DNA of 64,000 nucleotides, taken from contig NZ_BAAAXG010000029.1 in the NCBI RefSeq assembly GCF_039535475.1, forward strand, positions 104,677 through 168,676. Direction: 5' to 3'. The position numbers and the translations under genes were made by a program. This DNA is from Streptomyces showdoensis. Lineage in GTDB: Bacteria > Actinomycetota > Actinomycetes > Streptomycetales > Streptomycetaceae. This document shows positions 52,555 through 61,125 of this stretch, piece after piece; position 1 is the stretch's first letter, and each line of letters starts with the position of its first letter. The notes beneath the pieces were generated by a model. That model was not told the DNA's origin and did no database searches. It was given only the letters and a program-made list of their open reading frames with translations.

Positions 52555-53943
52555 TCAGGCGTCGGCGGGTTCCGTCGACAGGGCCCAGGCGGCGTAGCCG
52601 CCGAGGATGTCGGAGACGTCGCCGAAGCCGCGGTGGCGCAGGAGGCTCGCCGCGATGGACGACCGGTGGCCGCCGGCGCAGTGCAGCACCAGGGGACGAT
52701 CCGTGGGCAGCTCGTCGGTCCGGGCGGGGAGTTCGCTCAGCGGGATGTGCAGGGCGCTCTCGATGAAGCCGTTCGCTCCGCGTTCGCCGCAGGTGCGGAC
52801 GTCGACGACGAGCGGGGGTTCGTCGCCGGCGAGGGCGGCGCGCAGGCGGGCGGCGGTCAGACGGCTCGCGGGGGCGACCTCGTCGGCGAGGGCGGTCAGG
52901 GCGTCCTCCGGGTTGCGCAGGTAGCCGACGGCCCGGTCGAAGCCGATGCGGGCGAGGCGGGTGACGACCTCTTCCTCGCGGTTCTCCGGCGCCATGACGA
53001 TCAGTTCGTCGGCCGGGTCGAGGACGGTGCCGGCCTGTTCGGCGAACCGTCCCTCGGCGGGCACGTTGACCGCGCCCCGCAGGTGCCCGTTGGCGAAGTC
53101 CTGCGGCGAACGGGCGTCCACCACGACCGCGCCGGAGCGCCGCAGTTCGGCGAACTCGTCCAGGGAGAGCGGTCGCGGCGCCGCCGCCGCGTCGTACAGG
53201 AGCCGCTCCTTGCGGTTCAGTTCGGCGTCGTAGGCGAAGTAGCCGGGCGCGGCGGACTGTCCGGCGGTGACGAGGGCGACGAACTCCTCCCGGCCCATCG
53301 GGGCGCAGGCGTAGTTGGTGGCGCGCTGCTCGCCGATGGTGGACTGCTTCTCCGTGGAGAGGTTCTTGCCGCAGGCGGAGCCGGCCCCGTGGGCGGGGAA
53401 GACCCGCACCTCGTCGGGGAGGGCCATGAGCTTGTTCTGGACGCTGTCGTGGAGCATGGCGCCGAGCTCCTCGGCGGTCACGCCCACGGAGGCGAGCAGG
53501 TCGGGTCGGCCGACGTCGCCGATGAACAGCGCGTCGCCGGTGAGCACGCCGTACGGCACGGCGTCGGCGGCGCGCTCGTACACGAGGACGCTGATCGACT
53601 CGGGGGTGTGGCCGGGCGTCGCCAGGATCCGGAGGGTGACGTCGCCGAGCACGATGCGCTCGCCCTCGGCGAGCGTGCGGATGGGGTACTCGGTCTCGGC
53701 CCCGCTGCCGTAGCCGATCCAGGCGCCGGTGCGGTCGGCCATCTCCAGGTGGCCGGCGACGAAGTCGGCGTGGAAGTGGGTGTTGATCACGCCGACGACG
53801 GAGAAGCCGTGCGCGGCGGCGTCGGCGAGGTACTCGGACACGTCGCGGCGGGGGTCGACGACGACGGCCTGGCCCGTCGTCTCGTCGGCGATCATGTACG
53901 ACGCCTGGGAGAGGCAGTCGAGGTAGTACTGGGCGAAGAACAC
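52555..53943 (-). CDS. cstB: CstB-like persulfide dioxygenase-rhodanese protein
   Basis: 462 residues in three domains. Residues 1-250 are an ETHE1-type MBL persulfide dioxygenase: THFHADFVAGHLE (His56, His58, Asp60), ATPGHTPES, TGDALFIGDVGR, and GAGSACGKNLS with a conserved Cys. Next comes a rhodanese-like domain with no catalytic Cys (APENREEE in the loop). Last is an active rhodanese, VLHCAGGHRS. This is the S. aureus CstB arrangement, which turns persulfides into thiosulfate. GTG 53943 has GGAGGA 6 nt upstream, and operator 3 lies just beyond. Confidence 0.92.
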   Translation of the reverse strand: MFFAQYYLDCLSQASYMIADETTGQAVVVDPRRDVSEYLADAAAHGFSVVGVINTHFHADFVAGHLEMADRTGAWIGYGSGAETEYPIRTLAEGERIVLGDVTLRILATPGHTPESISVLVYERAADAVPYGVLTGDALFIGDVGRPDLLASVGVTAEELGAMLHDSVQNKLMALPDEVRVFPAHGAGSACGKNLSTEKQSTIGEQRATNYACAPMGREEFVALVTAGQSAAPGYFAYDAELNRKERLLYDAAAAPRPLSLDEFAELRRSGAVVVDARSPQDFANGHLRGAVNVPAEGRFAEQAGTVLDPADELIVMAPENREEEVVTRLARIGFDRAVGYLRNPEDALTALADEVAPASRLTAARLRAALAGDEPPLVVDVRTCGERGANGFIESALHIPLSELPARTDELPTDRPLVLHCAGGHRSSIAASLLRHRGFGDVSDILGGYAAWALSTEPADA

Positions 53944-54006
53944 GGCGATTCCTCCATCGGGGACGCGCGTCCGGTCGGTTACGAAGGGCGGACGCGCCGA
54001 TTCTGG

Positions 54007-54022
54007 ATACCCCCCTGGGTAT
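54007..54022 (-). promoter_or_regulatory. CstR operator 3, before the CstB-like gene
   Basis: ATACCCCCCTGGGTAT, 64 bp upstream of the GTG at 53943. Same outer hexamers as the other copies. Confidence 0.8.
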
Positions 54023-54063
54023 CGATGCATCCGACCGTAAACAGGTCGACCCTCGCGAGTCAA

Positions 54064-54079
54064 ATACCCCCCTGGGTAT
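54064..54079. promoter_or_regulatory. CstR operator 4, divergent region
   Basis: ATACCCCCCTGGGTAT, identical to operator 3 and 57 bp from it. It lies in the divergent region of the CstB-like and MFS genes and could serve both. Confidence 0.8.
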
Positions 54080-54098
54080 CCTGGATCACATCCCCACA

Positions 54099-54114
54099 AT
54101 ACCCATGGGGGTAT
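54099..54114 (+). promoter_or_regulatory. CstR operator 5, before the MFS gene
   Basis: ATACCCATGGGGGTAT, about 48 bp upstream of ATG 54162. Next to a TATATT stretch that could be the -10 of the MFS promoter. Confidence 0.8.
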
Positions 54115-54161
54115 ATTGGCCAGCTGAAACGAGGACGGGGCGGACGGGACGGGACGGAAAG

Positions 54162-55538
54162 ATGACCGAGCGGACGAAGCCGAGGGCGGTGTCGGACACC
54201 ACGACACCCGAGACCGAGACCGCGCCCGGATCCGTCCCCATCCCCGCCGTCCCCATCCCCGCCGCCGCCATCCCCGCCGCAGCCCCCGGCGCGGTGCGAC
54301 TGGGGCTGCGGGAGAACCGGGCGCAGTTCGCGCTGCTCGTCGTCGTCACGGTCGCGGTCGGCGCACTCGTCGGCCTGGAGCGCACCACGGTGCCGCTCAT
54401 CGGGGTCGAGGCCTTCGGGCTCACCAGCAACCTGGCGGTCTTCTCCTTCATCGTGGCCTTCGGCCTGACCAAGGCCCTCACCAACCTCGCGGCCGGCGCC
54501 CTGACGGCCCGCTTCCGGCGCAGGCAGCTGCTGCTCGCGGGCTGGCTCGCGGGCGTGCCGGTGCCTTTCGTGCTGGCGTGGGCGCCGTCCTGGTGGTGGA
54601 TCGTCGCGGCGAACGTGCTCCTCGGCGTGAACCAGGGTCTGACCTGGTCGATGACCGTGAACATGAAGATCGACCTCGTGGGGCCGGCCCGCCGCGGCCT
54701 GGCCACGGGCCTGAACGAGGCCGCCGGCTACGTGGCGGTCGGGGCGTCCGCCCTGCTCACGGGCTGGCTGGCGACCCACTACGGGCTCCGTCCGGCACCG
54801 GAACTCATCGGCGCGGTCTTCGTGGGGGCGGGGCTGGTCCTCTCCCTCCTCGCCAAGGACACGGCCGCCCACCTGGCACTGGAACTCGCCCGGCACCCCG
54901 CCCCGGCGGGAGCCGTCGGGCCTGATGCGGGCGAGGTCCCGTTCGCCGCCGCCTTCGCCCGCACCTCGTGGCGTGACCGCTCCCTGCGCGGGGCGAGCCA
55001 GGCGGGCCTGGTGAACAACCTCAACGACGGCCTGACCTGGGGCGTCTTCCCGCTGCTCTTCGCCGACCACGGGCTCGGCATCGCCGCGATCGGCCTGATC
55101 AAGGGGCTCTACCCGCTCCTGTGGGGCTTCGGCCAGATCCCGGCCGGCCACCTGGCCGACCGGATCGGCCGCAAGCCGCTGATCGTCTCCGGCATGCTGG
55201 TCCAGGCCGCCGGCCTCCTCGCCGCCGTCGCCCTCCTCGACCGCCCCCTGTTCGCCGGACTGCTCTCCGCCGTGGGCCTGGGCATCGGCACCGCGCTGGT
55301 GTACCCCGCCCTCATCGCCGCCGTCTCCGACCGGGCCCACCCGTCCTGGCGGGCGAACGCCCTCGGCACGTACCGCTTCTGGCGCGACCTCGGCTACGCG
55401 GCCGGCGCACTCCTGGCGGGCGTACTGGCCGACGCGATCGGCCTGAACGCGACGATCCTGACGGCCGCCACCCTGACCGCCGCCTCCGGCCTGCTGGCGG
55501 CGCGCTGGGTGAGCGACCCCGACCGACGACCGCGATGA
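54162..55538 (+). CDS. MFS transporter of the sulfur-stress regulon
   Basis: A 458-residue 12-span MFS protein with a Pro/Ala-rich cytoplasmic start. Spans include FALLVVVTVAVGALVGLERT, NLAVFSFIVAFGLTKALTNL and SWWWIVAANVLLGVNQGLTW. The second-half motif A is GHLADRIGRKPLIVSGMLV. ATG 54162 is chosen over an in-frame codon at 54105, which would lie inside operator 5. Divergent from the CstB-like gene and sharing its operators, it probably exports a sulfur compound. Confidence 0.88.
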   Translation: MTERTKPRAVSDTTTPETETAPGSVPIPAVPIPAAAIPAAAPGAVRLGLRENRAQFALLVVVTVAVGALVGLERTTVPLIGVEAFGLTSNLAVFSFIVAFGLTKALTNLAAGALTARFRRRQLLLAGWLAGVPVPFVLAWAPSWWWIVAANVLLGVNQGLTWSMTVNMKIDLVGPARRGLATGLNEAAGYVAVGASALLTGWLATHYGLRPAPELIGAVFVGAGLVLSLLAKDTAAHLALELARHPAPAGAVGPDAGEVPFAAAFARTSWRDRSLRGASQAGLVNNLNDGLTWGVFPLLFADHGLGIAAIGLIKGLYPLLWGFGQIPAGHLADRIGRKPLIVSGMLVQAAGLLAAVALLDRPLFAGLLSAVGLGIGTALVYPALIAAVSDRAHPSWRANALGTYRFWRDLGYAAGALLAGVLADAIGLNATILTAATLTAASGLLAARWVSDPDRRPR

Positions 55539-55550
55539 GCGGTGGCCGAC

Positions 55551-55586
55551 CAGGACCGGCAAGGCACCGTAGCCCTGCCGGTCCTG
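55551..55586. terminator. bidirectional terminator hairpin
   Basis: CAGGACCGGCA (55551-55561) and TGCCGGTCCTG (55576-55586) form an 11-bp perfect stem with a 14-base loop between the convergent MFS and multicopper oxidase stops. Confidence 0.72.
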
Positions 55587-55602
55587 ACGCCCGGCGCGGC
55601 CG

Positions 55603-57216
55603 TCAGGAGCGATAGGCGACCAGCGCCATCATCCCGGCCTCGCCGTGATACGCGTTGTGGCAGTGGAGCATCCACTGGCCGGGGTTGTCGGCGTCGAAGT
55701 CCACCGACAGGGTCCTGCCGGGCAGGACGATGGCGGTGTCCTTGCGGGGGCCGGCGGCGCCGAGCTGGTAGGTGTGGCCGTGCAGGTGCATCGGGTGCCA
55801 CATCTCGGTGCGGTTGACGAACTCCAGGCGGACGCGGCGGCCTTCCTCGATCAGCAGGGGGTTCGCCGTCGGGTCGTCCATGTCGAAGCGCCTGCCGTTC
55901 AGGGCCCAGTCGTAGGCAGCCATCGTGCCGCTGATGTCGACGCGGTGCACGATGTCCGGCTTCGCCGCCTCCAGGCGTACGGCGTCGGCGGCGCGCAGCT
56001 GCGTCGCCGTCAGCAGCCGCCCGTCCAGCTCCTTCGGCCGCACGGTCGGGGCCGGTGCGGCGCCGGAACCGGTCCGCACCAGCGCCATGCCGGTGGCGTT
56101 CTTGCCCTCGGCCAGCGCGACGAGCGGGAACACGCCGTCGGCGAGGGTGACCAGCACGTCGTACCGCTCCCCCATGCCGACGAGCAGCGCGTCGACCTCC
56201 TCGTGCCGCACGGGGAATCCGTCGGTGTGGGTGATCGTCATCCGGTGGCCGCCGAGCGCCACCCGGTACGCGGTGTCGGACCCTGCGTTGACGATGCGCA
56301 GGCGCACCTTCCGGCCCGGCTCGCCGCGGTGGACGTCGGGGTCGGCGGGGACGCGGCCGTTGACGAGGTGGTGCGGGTACGCCACGTCCCCGGCGTCACC
56401 GCCCAGCAGCTCGCTCCGCGCGCCCATCAGCGTGAACCCCCTGGACGGAGGGGCGGACCCGCCGCCCATGTCATGTCCGGGCATGCCGCTCCCGCCGGTT
56501 CCTCCGTCCCCCATGTCCATGCCCGCGTGCGGGCCCATCCCCTTGGAGAGTTCCGCGAAGGCCTGATCCGGGGTGCCGGTGACGCCGTCGAGCCAGTCGT
56601 CCAGGACGACGACCCACTCCGCGTCGTACGCCAGCGGCTCCTTGGGGTCCTCCACGATCAGCGGCGCGTACAGGCCGCGGTCAAGCTGGACCCCGACGTG
56701 CGGGTGGAAGAAGTACGTGCCCGGGTCGGGGGCGATGAACCGGTAGGTGAACGTGGATCCCGGACGGACGGCGGTCTGCGTGGCGGGCGGCACGCCGTCC
56801 ATGTCGCCGCGCAGGGCGATCCCGTGCCAGTGGAGGGAGGTGGTGGTGCGGTCCGGGAGTTGGTTGGCGAGCGACGCGACCAGGGTGTCGCCGGCGTCGA
56901 TCCTGATCTCCTTGCCGGGGGCCCGGCCGTCGAACGCCCAGGTCCTGACGGTGATCCCGGCTCCGAGGTCGGCCTTGGCCGACGCCGCCGTGAGGGTGTG
57001 CTTCCGCTCCTTGCCGGTGCCGGTACGGGTGTCGGCTCGGGCCTTCTCCGCCCTGGCCACCTCGGGGCCCGAGGCGCCGACGAGCGTCGGGCCGCCGCTC
57101 GTACCGGAACCGGAACCGGAGCCGGAGCCGGAGCACGCGGTGAGCGCGCCGGCGCCGGCCGCGCCGAGCCCGGCGAGCAGGAGGGAGCGGCGGGCGATGG
57201 GGGGCTTGCGGGTCAT
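55603..57216 (-). CDS. multicopper oxidase, exported lipoprotein
   Basis: 537 residues. RRSLLLAGLGAAGAGALTAC is a lipoprotein signal with paired Arg. The copper ligands are all visible: LHWHGIAL, FFHPHVG, MWHPMHLHGHTYQL and MLHCHNAYHGEAGMM, the last giving the HCH-x3-H type-1/type-3 cluster. A Met/His/Gly-rich insert (PHAGMDMGDGG, GMPGHDMGGG) near residue 225-250 could bind extra copper, as in CueO and CopA. Expected to oxidise cuprous ion or phenols outside the membrane. The DUF6153 gene lies 113 bp upstream on the same strand. Confidence 0.93.
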   Translation of the reverse strand: MTRKPPIARRSLLLAGLGAAGAGALTACSGSGSGSGSGTSGGPTLVGASGPEVARAEKARADTRTGTGKERKHTLTAASAKADLGAGITVRTWAFDGRAPGKEIRIDAGDTLVASLANQLPDRTTTSLHWHGIALRGDMDGVPPATQTAVRPGSTFTYRFIAPDPGTYFFHPHVGVQLDRGLYAPLIVEDPKEPLAYDAEWVVVLDDWLDGVTGTPDQAFAELSKGMGPHAGMDMGDGGTGGSGMPGHDMGGGSAPPSRGFTLMGARSELLGGDAGDVAYPHHLVNGRVPADPDVHRGEPGRKVRLRIVNAGSDTAYRVALGGHRMTITHTDGFPVRHEEVDALLVGMGERYDVLVTLADGVFPLVALAEGKNATGMALVRTGSGAAPAPTVRPKELDGRLLTATQLRAADAVRLEAAKPDIVHRVDISGTMAAYDWALNGRRFDMDDPTANPLLIEEGRRVRLEFVNRTEMWHPMHLHGHTYQLGAAGPRKDTAIVLPGRTLSVDFDADNPGQWMLHCHNAYHGEAGMMALVAYRS

Positions 57217-57329
57217 CTGGGGAGCCTCGTCTCAGAAGCGGGCGACGTGGAGGTGTGCGCGTGCGCGGCGGCGGTCGGCGCCTCGGCAGGGCCGGGGGGG
57301 GCACGGCGGTCGCCGTCCGAAGGCGGGGC

Positions 57330-57695
57330 CTATATGCGCAGCTGAGACAGGATCGACAGATCGGGTGGCGCGCGCCCGAGCGTCGCGCCGAGCACCGGCC
57401 GTGCGCTCGGACCGGAGACACGACGGGTGCGGTCGGCTTCCCCGAGCGCCTTCGCGGCGACCGTGGGCGGATCGACGACCGGGGCCGAACAGTGTCCCGC
57501 GCCGGGACTCGGGCAGACCCCCATGGCCGCCTTCGCCTCCTCGGCCGAGGAGGCGTCACTCGGCATGGCGTGGGTCATGCCCCGGGCGGGGGTTGCCGCC
57601 GCCGGCGCGGCCTCGTGGTGGACGAGCACGGCGAAGGCGACGAGCAGCATGAACAGCACACCGAGCCTTCGCCCGGCTCCACCACGCTCCACCAC
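57330..57695 (-). CDS. DUF6153 family protein
   Basis: 121 residues from GTG 57695 (GAGGAGG 5 nt upstream). A signal-like hydrophobic stretch (LGVLFMLLVAFAVLVHHEAA) is followed by a His/Met/Cys-containing loop (GMTHAMPSDASS, GVCPSPGAGHCSAPV), and the end LSILSQLRI matches the family's C-terminal signature (..SLxxLQLLRI). Function is unknown. Linkage to a multicopper oxidase plus His/Met/Cys residues hints at metal handling. Confidence 0.78.
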   Translation of the reverse strand: MVERGGAGRRLGVLFMLLVAFAVLVHHEAAPAAATPARGMTHAMPSDASSAEEAKAAMGVCPSPGAGHCSAPVVDPPTVAAKALGEADRTRRVSGPSARPVLGATLGRAPPDLSILSQLRI

Positions 57696-57904
57696 GTCGA
57701 CCTCCTCCCCTGACCGTCGGCCATCGGCCGTCTCCCCTTGGCCGTTCACGTTGAAAGCCAAGCCGCTAAGTGGATTCACATTGGTGTACCGATCCGTAGG
57801 CTACCTCGCCCGTCCACGAGTGAGGTCCTCGCCGGCATGCGAGCTTCCATGAACCGGGGTTCGGAGGACGACAGCGGGCCGCGCCGCCGCACGAAGATCG
57901 ACGG

Positions 57905-57934
57905 TTGTCACTCTTCAGCTAAGACGCTTAGTAT
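57905..57934 (+). promoter_or_regulatory. promoter of the NlpC/P60 gene
   Basis: TTGTCA (57905-57910) and TAGTAT (57929-57934) with an 18-bp spacer, about 85 bp upstream of GTG 58020. No c-di-AMP (ydaO-type) riboswitch was seen in the leader. Confidence 0.62.
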
Positions 57935-58019
57935 TCGATCGCTCCTCCGGCCGCCTGCCGGGCCCGTGCCCCGGCCCCGGCCGGGGGAGCCCTCCCGAGG
58001 AAGAAGGAGCTGGCCCATC

Positions 58020-59057
58020 GTGGCGTCCCACCGCCGTCCCAAGCCCTCGCGCCCCCGCTACGCGGGCGTTCTCACGACGACCGCGGCGGCGGCCGTGGCG
58101 CTGTCCGCGCAGTCCGCGTGGGCCGACCCCGCGCCCGATCCCCGGAAGAAGGGCGTCCAGGCCGAGATCGACCGGCTCTACGAGGCGGCCACGCAGGCGA
58201 CGGAGAAGTTCAACGGCGCCAAGGAGAAGGCCGACGCCCTCCAGAAGCAGGTGGACTCCCTCCAGAACGCCACCGCCCGCAAGCAGGGCGAGCTCAACAG
58301 GCTGCGCGACCGGGTCGGTTCGCTGGCCGCCGCGCAGTACCGGGGCGGCGGACTCGAACCGTCGATGCAGCTGATGCTCTCCGCCGACCCCGATTCGTTC
58401 CTGGAGCGCGCGAGCCTGCAGCAGCGGCTCAGCGAGCGGGACGTGAACACCCTCCAGCTCTTCGAGGCGCAGCGCCGGGACCTCCAGCAGCAGCGGACGG
58501 AGGCCGCGCGGAAGCTCGCCGAGCTGGAGGAGACCCGCGGGGAGCAGCGCCGCAAGAAGGCGGAGGTGCAGGGCAAGCTGGCGAAGGCGCAGAAGCTGCT
58601 GAACAGCCTCAGCGCCAAGGAGCGCGCCCGGATCTCCCAGGAGGCGGACCGGGCCAACCGGGCCGGCGCCCGCGCGGACCTCGGCGACGAGAAGAGCGCC
58701 TCCTCGCGCGCCGCCGCCGCGTTCGCCGCGGCCCAGAGCCGGGTGGGGCTGCCGTACGTGTGGGGGGCGAGCGGCCCGGGGTCCTTCGACTGCTCGGGGC
58801 TGACGTCCTGGGCCTTCCGGCAGGCGAACGTGAACATACCCCGTACGTCCCAGGCGCAGGCGAGCGCGGGCACCCGGATCGACTCGCTCGGCGACCTGCG
58901 GCCCGGCGACCTCGTCATCATGCGGACCGACCTCAGCCACGTGGGCTTCTACGCGGGCAACGGGCAGATCCTGCACTCGCCCAAGCCGGGGGCGCAGGTG
59001 CGCTACGAGTCGATCGCGCGCAGCGGCATGCCGTTCATGTGGGGCGTCCGGATCTGA
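58020..59057 (+). CDS. secreted NlpC/P60 peptidoglycan endopeptidase
   Basis: 345 residues. GTG 58020 has AAGGAG upstream and gives a signal peptide ending SAQSAWADPAP. A long coiled coil (about 40-205; QAEIDRLYEAATQATEKFN, LEETRGEQRRKKAEVQGKLA) precedes the NlpC/P60 domain at about 235-345. Catalytic Cys is in PGSFDCSGLTSWAF, His in LSHVGFYAGNGQILH, and the second His-type residue in HSPKPGAQV. Typical RipA-like wall hydrolase that cuts stem peptides; the coil probably gates or positions it. Confidence 0.92.
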   Translation: MASHRRPKPSRPRYAGVLTTTAAAAVALSAQSAWADPAPDPRKKGVQAEIDRLYEAATQATEKFNGAKEKADALQKQVDSLQNATARKQGELNRLRDRVGSLAAAQYRGGGLEPSMQLMLSADPDSFLERASLQQRLSERDVNTLQLFEAQRRDLQQQRTEAARKLAELEETRGEQRRKKAEVQGKLAKAQKLLNSLSAKERARISQEADRANRAGARADLGDEKSASSRAAAAFAAAQSRVGLPYVWGASGPGSFDCSGLTSWAFRQANVNIPRTSQAQASAGTRIDSLGDLRPGDLVIMRTDLSHVGFYAGNGQILHSPKPGAQVRYESIARSGMPFMWGVRI

Positions 59058-59082
59058 CCCCGCCCCCGCTCCCCCGCGTGGT

Positions 59083-60009
59083 TCAGAACGGGCCGCAGCC
59101 GAGCAGCAGGGGGAACAGCGGGGCGCCCGCCGCGGCCAGGGCGACGCCGAACCGGGTCGCGCCGTGCGGCCTCGGCTGCGGGGTGAGGACCCGGCGGAGC
59201 CGGATCAGGGCGCTGGGGCCGCCCATCCCGAGGGCCGGCCGCGGCACGCGTCCCGCCGCCACCTCGCACAGGGCGGTCGCGAGGGCGTCCCGCGAGTGGA
59301 GGCGCAGGGCGGTGTCGTCGGCGGCCATCTCCAGCAGGAGCAGCGACTGTTCCTGTGCGTGCCGGGCGAGCGGCAGCTTCGGGAACGCACGGGCGAAGGC
59401 GCGCAGGAGCATCTGGACCAGGTGGTGGCGGCCGTCGATGTGCGCGCGCTCGTGTGCGAGGGCGGCGCGCAGCTGCTCGTCGTCCAGGGCGTCGAGGGCG
59501 CCCCGCGTGACGACGACGCGGGCCGGCCGGGCCGGGAGGCAGTACACGGCGGCCACCGGGTGCTCGACGACCGTCGCCCCGTACGCGGGTGAGGGGCGCC
59601 CGATCAGACGCAGGGTGTCGAGCTGCCGGCGGCGCTCGGCCCGCGCGGTCCATGCCGTGCGCAGCAGCCAGAACAGGGGCAGCGCGACGACGGACCCCGC
59701 CGCGGCGAGTCCGGCGGCGTCCCAGAGCGTCGGGTCCGCGACGACGACGGTTTCCGTGGCGCCCGTGGCGTCGGCGAGGAGCCCGCAGGCGCTGAGCAGA
59801 CCGACGAGACCTTCGTGCACATGACGGTCCGTCATCACCAGGTGGTGGGCGGCGAGCGCGGCCGAGACCACGAAGGTCAGCATCAGGAGCAGCCAGACGG
59901 CGACGGCCAGGGCGGGCGCGCGGTGCGGCCAGGGCGCGCGGGCCAGGAAGCGGGGCACGACAGCGCCGACGAGCAGCGCGTAGCCCGCCAGGAGGGCGGA
60001 GGTGATCAC
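59083..60009 (-). CDS. M56 family membrane metalloprotease (BlaR1-like)
   Basis: 308 residues, four to five spans (ALLAGYALLVGAVVPRFLA, APALAVAVWLLLMLTFVVSA, AAGSVVALPLFWLLRTAW and a final GVALAAAGAPLFPLLLG). The zinc site HERAHIDGRHH is near residue 183. It has no penicillin-binding sensor domain, unlike BlaR1. GTG 60009 overlaps the BlaI-type gene by 4 nt. It is expected to cleave or inactivate the repressor upstream in the operon; the trigger is unknown. Confidence 0.9.
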   Translation of the reverse strand: MITSALLAGYALLVGAVVPRFLARAPWPHRAPALAVAVWLLLMLTFVVSAALAAHHLVMTDRHVHEGLVGLLSACGLLADATGATETVVVADPTLWDAAGLAAAGSVVALPLFWLLRTAWTARAERRRQLDTLRLIGRPSPAYGATVVEHPVAAVYCLPARPARVVVTRGALDALDDEQLRAALAHERAHIDGRHHLVQMLLRAFARAFPKLPLARHAQEQSLLLLEMAADDTALRLHSRDALATALCEVAAGRVPRPALGMGGPSALIRLRRVLTPQPRPHGATRFGVALAAAGAPLFPLLLGCGPF

Positions 60010-60374
60010 GACTCGGTCCGGCGCTTGGCGGCGCGGAGCGCGGCGCGCAGTGCCTCCACCTCGTCGGGCGAGATCTGCTCGACGAAGCTCGCCATCACTC
60101 CGGCCGTGTCGGGGCTGCCCTCCAGGGCGTCCTGCATCCGCGCGGCCGTGTACTGCTGCCGGGTGCAGGTCGGTCGGTAGAGCCAGGCCCGGCCGTCCTT
60201 CTCGCGGGTCAGCATGCCCTTGCCGTAGAGGATGTCGGCGACGGTCTTGACGGTGCTGTACGCGAGGGGCCGCTGTTTGTTCAGGTCGTTGAGCACCTCG
60301 CGCGCGGTGGCGGGGCGGCCCCAGGACCACAGGCGGTCCATGATCTCGGCCTCCAGCTCACCCAACTGACGCAC
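60006..60374 (-). CDS. BlaI/MecI/CopY family repressor
   Basis: 122 residues. Winged helix GELEAEIMDRLWSWGRPATA, REVLNDLNKQRPLAYSTVKT, and the wing LTREKDGRAWLYRPT are typical. Start GTG 60374 has AGGGAG 7 nt upstream; a longer frame adds only Pro/Arg-rich sequence. First gene of a coupled pair with the M56 protease, which is the standard two-gene module of Streptomyces. No TACA-type operator was found upstream. Confidence 0.9.
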   Translation of the reverse strand: MRQLGELEAEIMDRLWSWGRPATAREVLNDLNKQRPLAYSTVKTVADILYGKGMLTREKDGRAWLYRPTCTRQQYTAARMQDALEGSPDTAGVMASFVEQISPDEVEALRAALRAAKRRTES

Positions 60375-60623
60375 GCCCGCTCCCTTCGACACCGGCGGCC
60401 GCACCGTCGGGCCGCGGTCCCCCCATCGTAGCGGCGGGACCACCGGGCCCCGGGCGCCGAGGCCCGCCTCCGTGCCGGCGCCGGCGCCGGTGGACGCGGG
60501 CGCCGTGGACCGCTCCGGGAGGTGGCGGTGAGACGTGAGCGGAACGTGAGCGGGGCGTTAGAGGGGTGACGCAAGATCGGTGTTGTTGCCATTCCCCCAC
60601 CCATGTCAGGACATCTCTCCCTC

Positions 60624-61034
60624 ATGAACAAGCTCAAGGCCGGCATCCTCACCCTCGCCGCGGTCGCGGGTCTCGGTGTGGCGGTCCCGTCCACCGCCCA
60701 GGCCGCGAACGGCTGCAAGACCGGCGGTCACGCCTACATGTGCGAGTTCGGCGTCACCACCAAGGTGCTCCCGGACGGCACGAAGCAGGTCTTCCTCGTC
60801 GACGCCGCCGACCGCAGCGTGTGGACGCGCTGGACCGACTCCGACGGCGACTGGAGCCGCTGGGTGTCGATGGGCGGCGTCGCGATGAGCGCCGTCCAGA
60901 CCACCGTCTGGGACAACTCGAGGCCCTGGGAGTTCTCGATCCACGTCATCGGCCGGGACGGCTACGGATGGTTCCGCGAGCGGGGCGCCGACGGCTCCTG
61001 GAGCGACTGGGCCCGCAACCGCGACCCGCGCTGA
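60624..61034 (+). CDS. small secreted protein of unknown function
   Basis: 136 residues from ATG 60624. The signal peptide (MNKLKAGILTLAAVAGLGVA, cleavage after TAQAA) is clear. The mature part has two Cys (GCKTGGHAYMC) and Trp/Asp-rich repeats like those of PLL-type lectin folds: SVWTRWTDSDGDWSRWVSMG and WFRERGADGSWSDWARN. About 100 mature residues, too short for a full propeller. It is divergent from the BlaI/M56 pair and ends in a good terminator. Confidence 0.8.
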   Translation: MNKLKAGILTLAAVAGLGVAVPSTAQAANGCKTGGHAYMCEFGVTTKVLPDGTKQVFLVDAADRSVWTRWTDSDGDWSRWVSMGGVAMSAVQTTVWDNSRPWEFSIHVIGRDGYGWFRERGADGSWSDWARNRDPR

Positions 61035-61052
61035 CCGCCCCGGGACGCCGGA

Positions 61053-61075
61053 CCCCCGCTCCGGCGGGGGCTTTT
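61053..61075 (+). terminator. intrinsic terminator after the secreted protein
   Basis: CCCCCGC (61053-61059) and GCGGGGG (61064-61070) around TCCG, followed by CTTTT. This is the only hairpin in the window with a clear T-run. Confidence 0.85.
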
Positions 61076-61125
61076 CCACAGCGCGTAAGGTGGCGGGCGG
61101 CGCGGCGTGATCTTCAGGAGTAGCA

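Noticed and set aside
57935..58019. c-di-AMP riboswitch before the NlpC/P60 gene
   Set aside because: Such wall-hydrolase genes often have one in Streptomyces, but the leader is short (about 80 nt) and none of the conserved elements could be seen.
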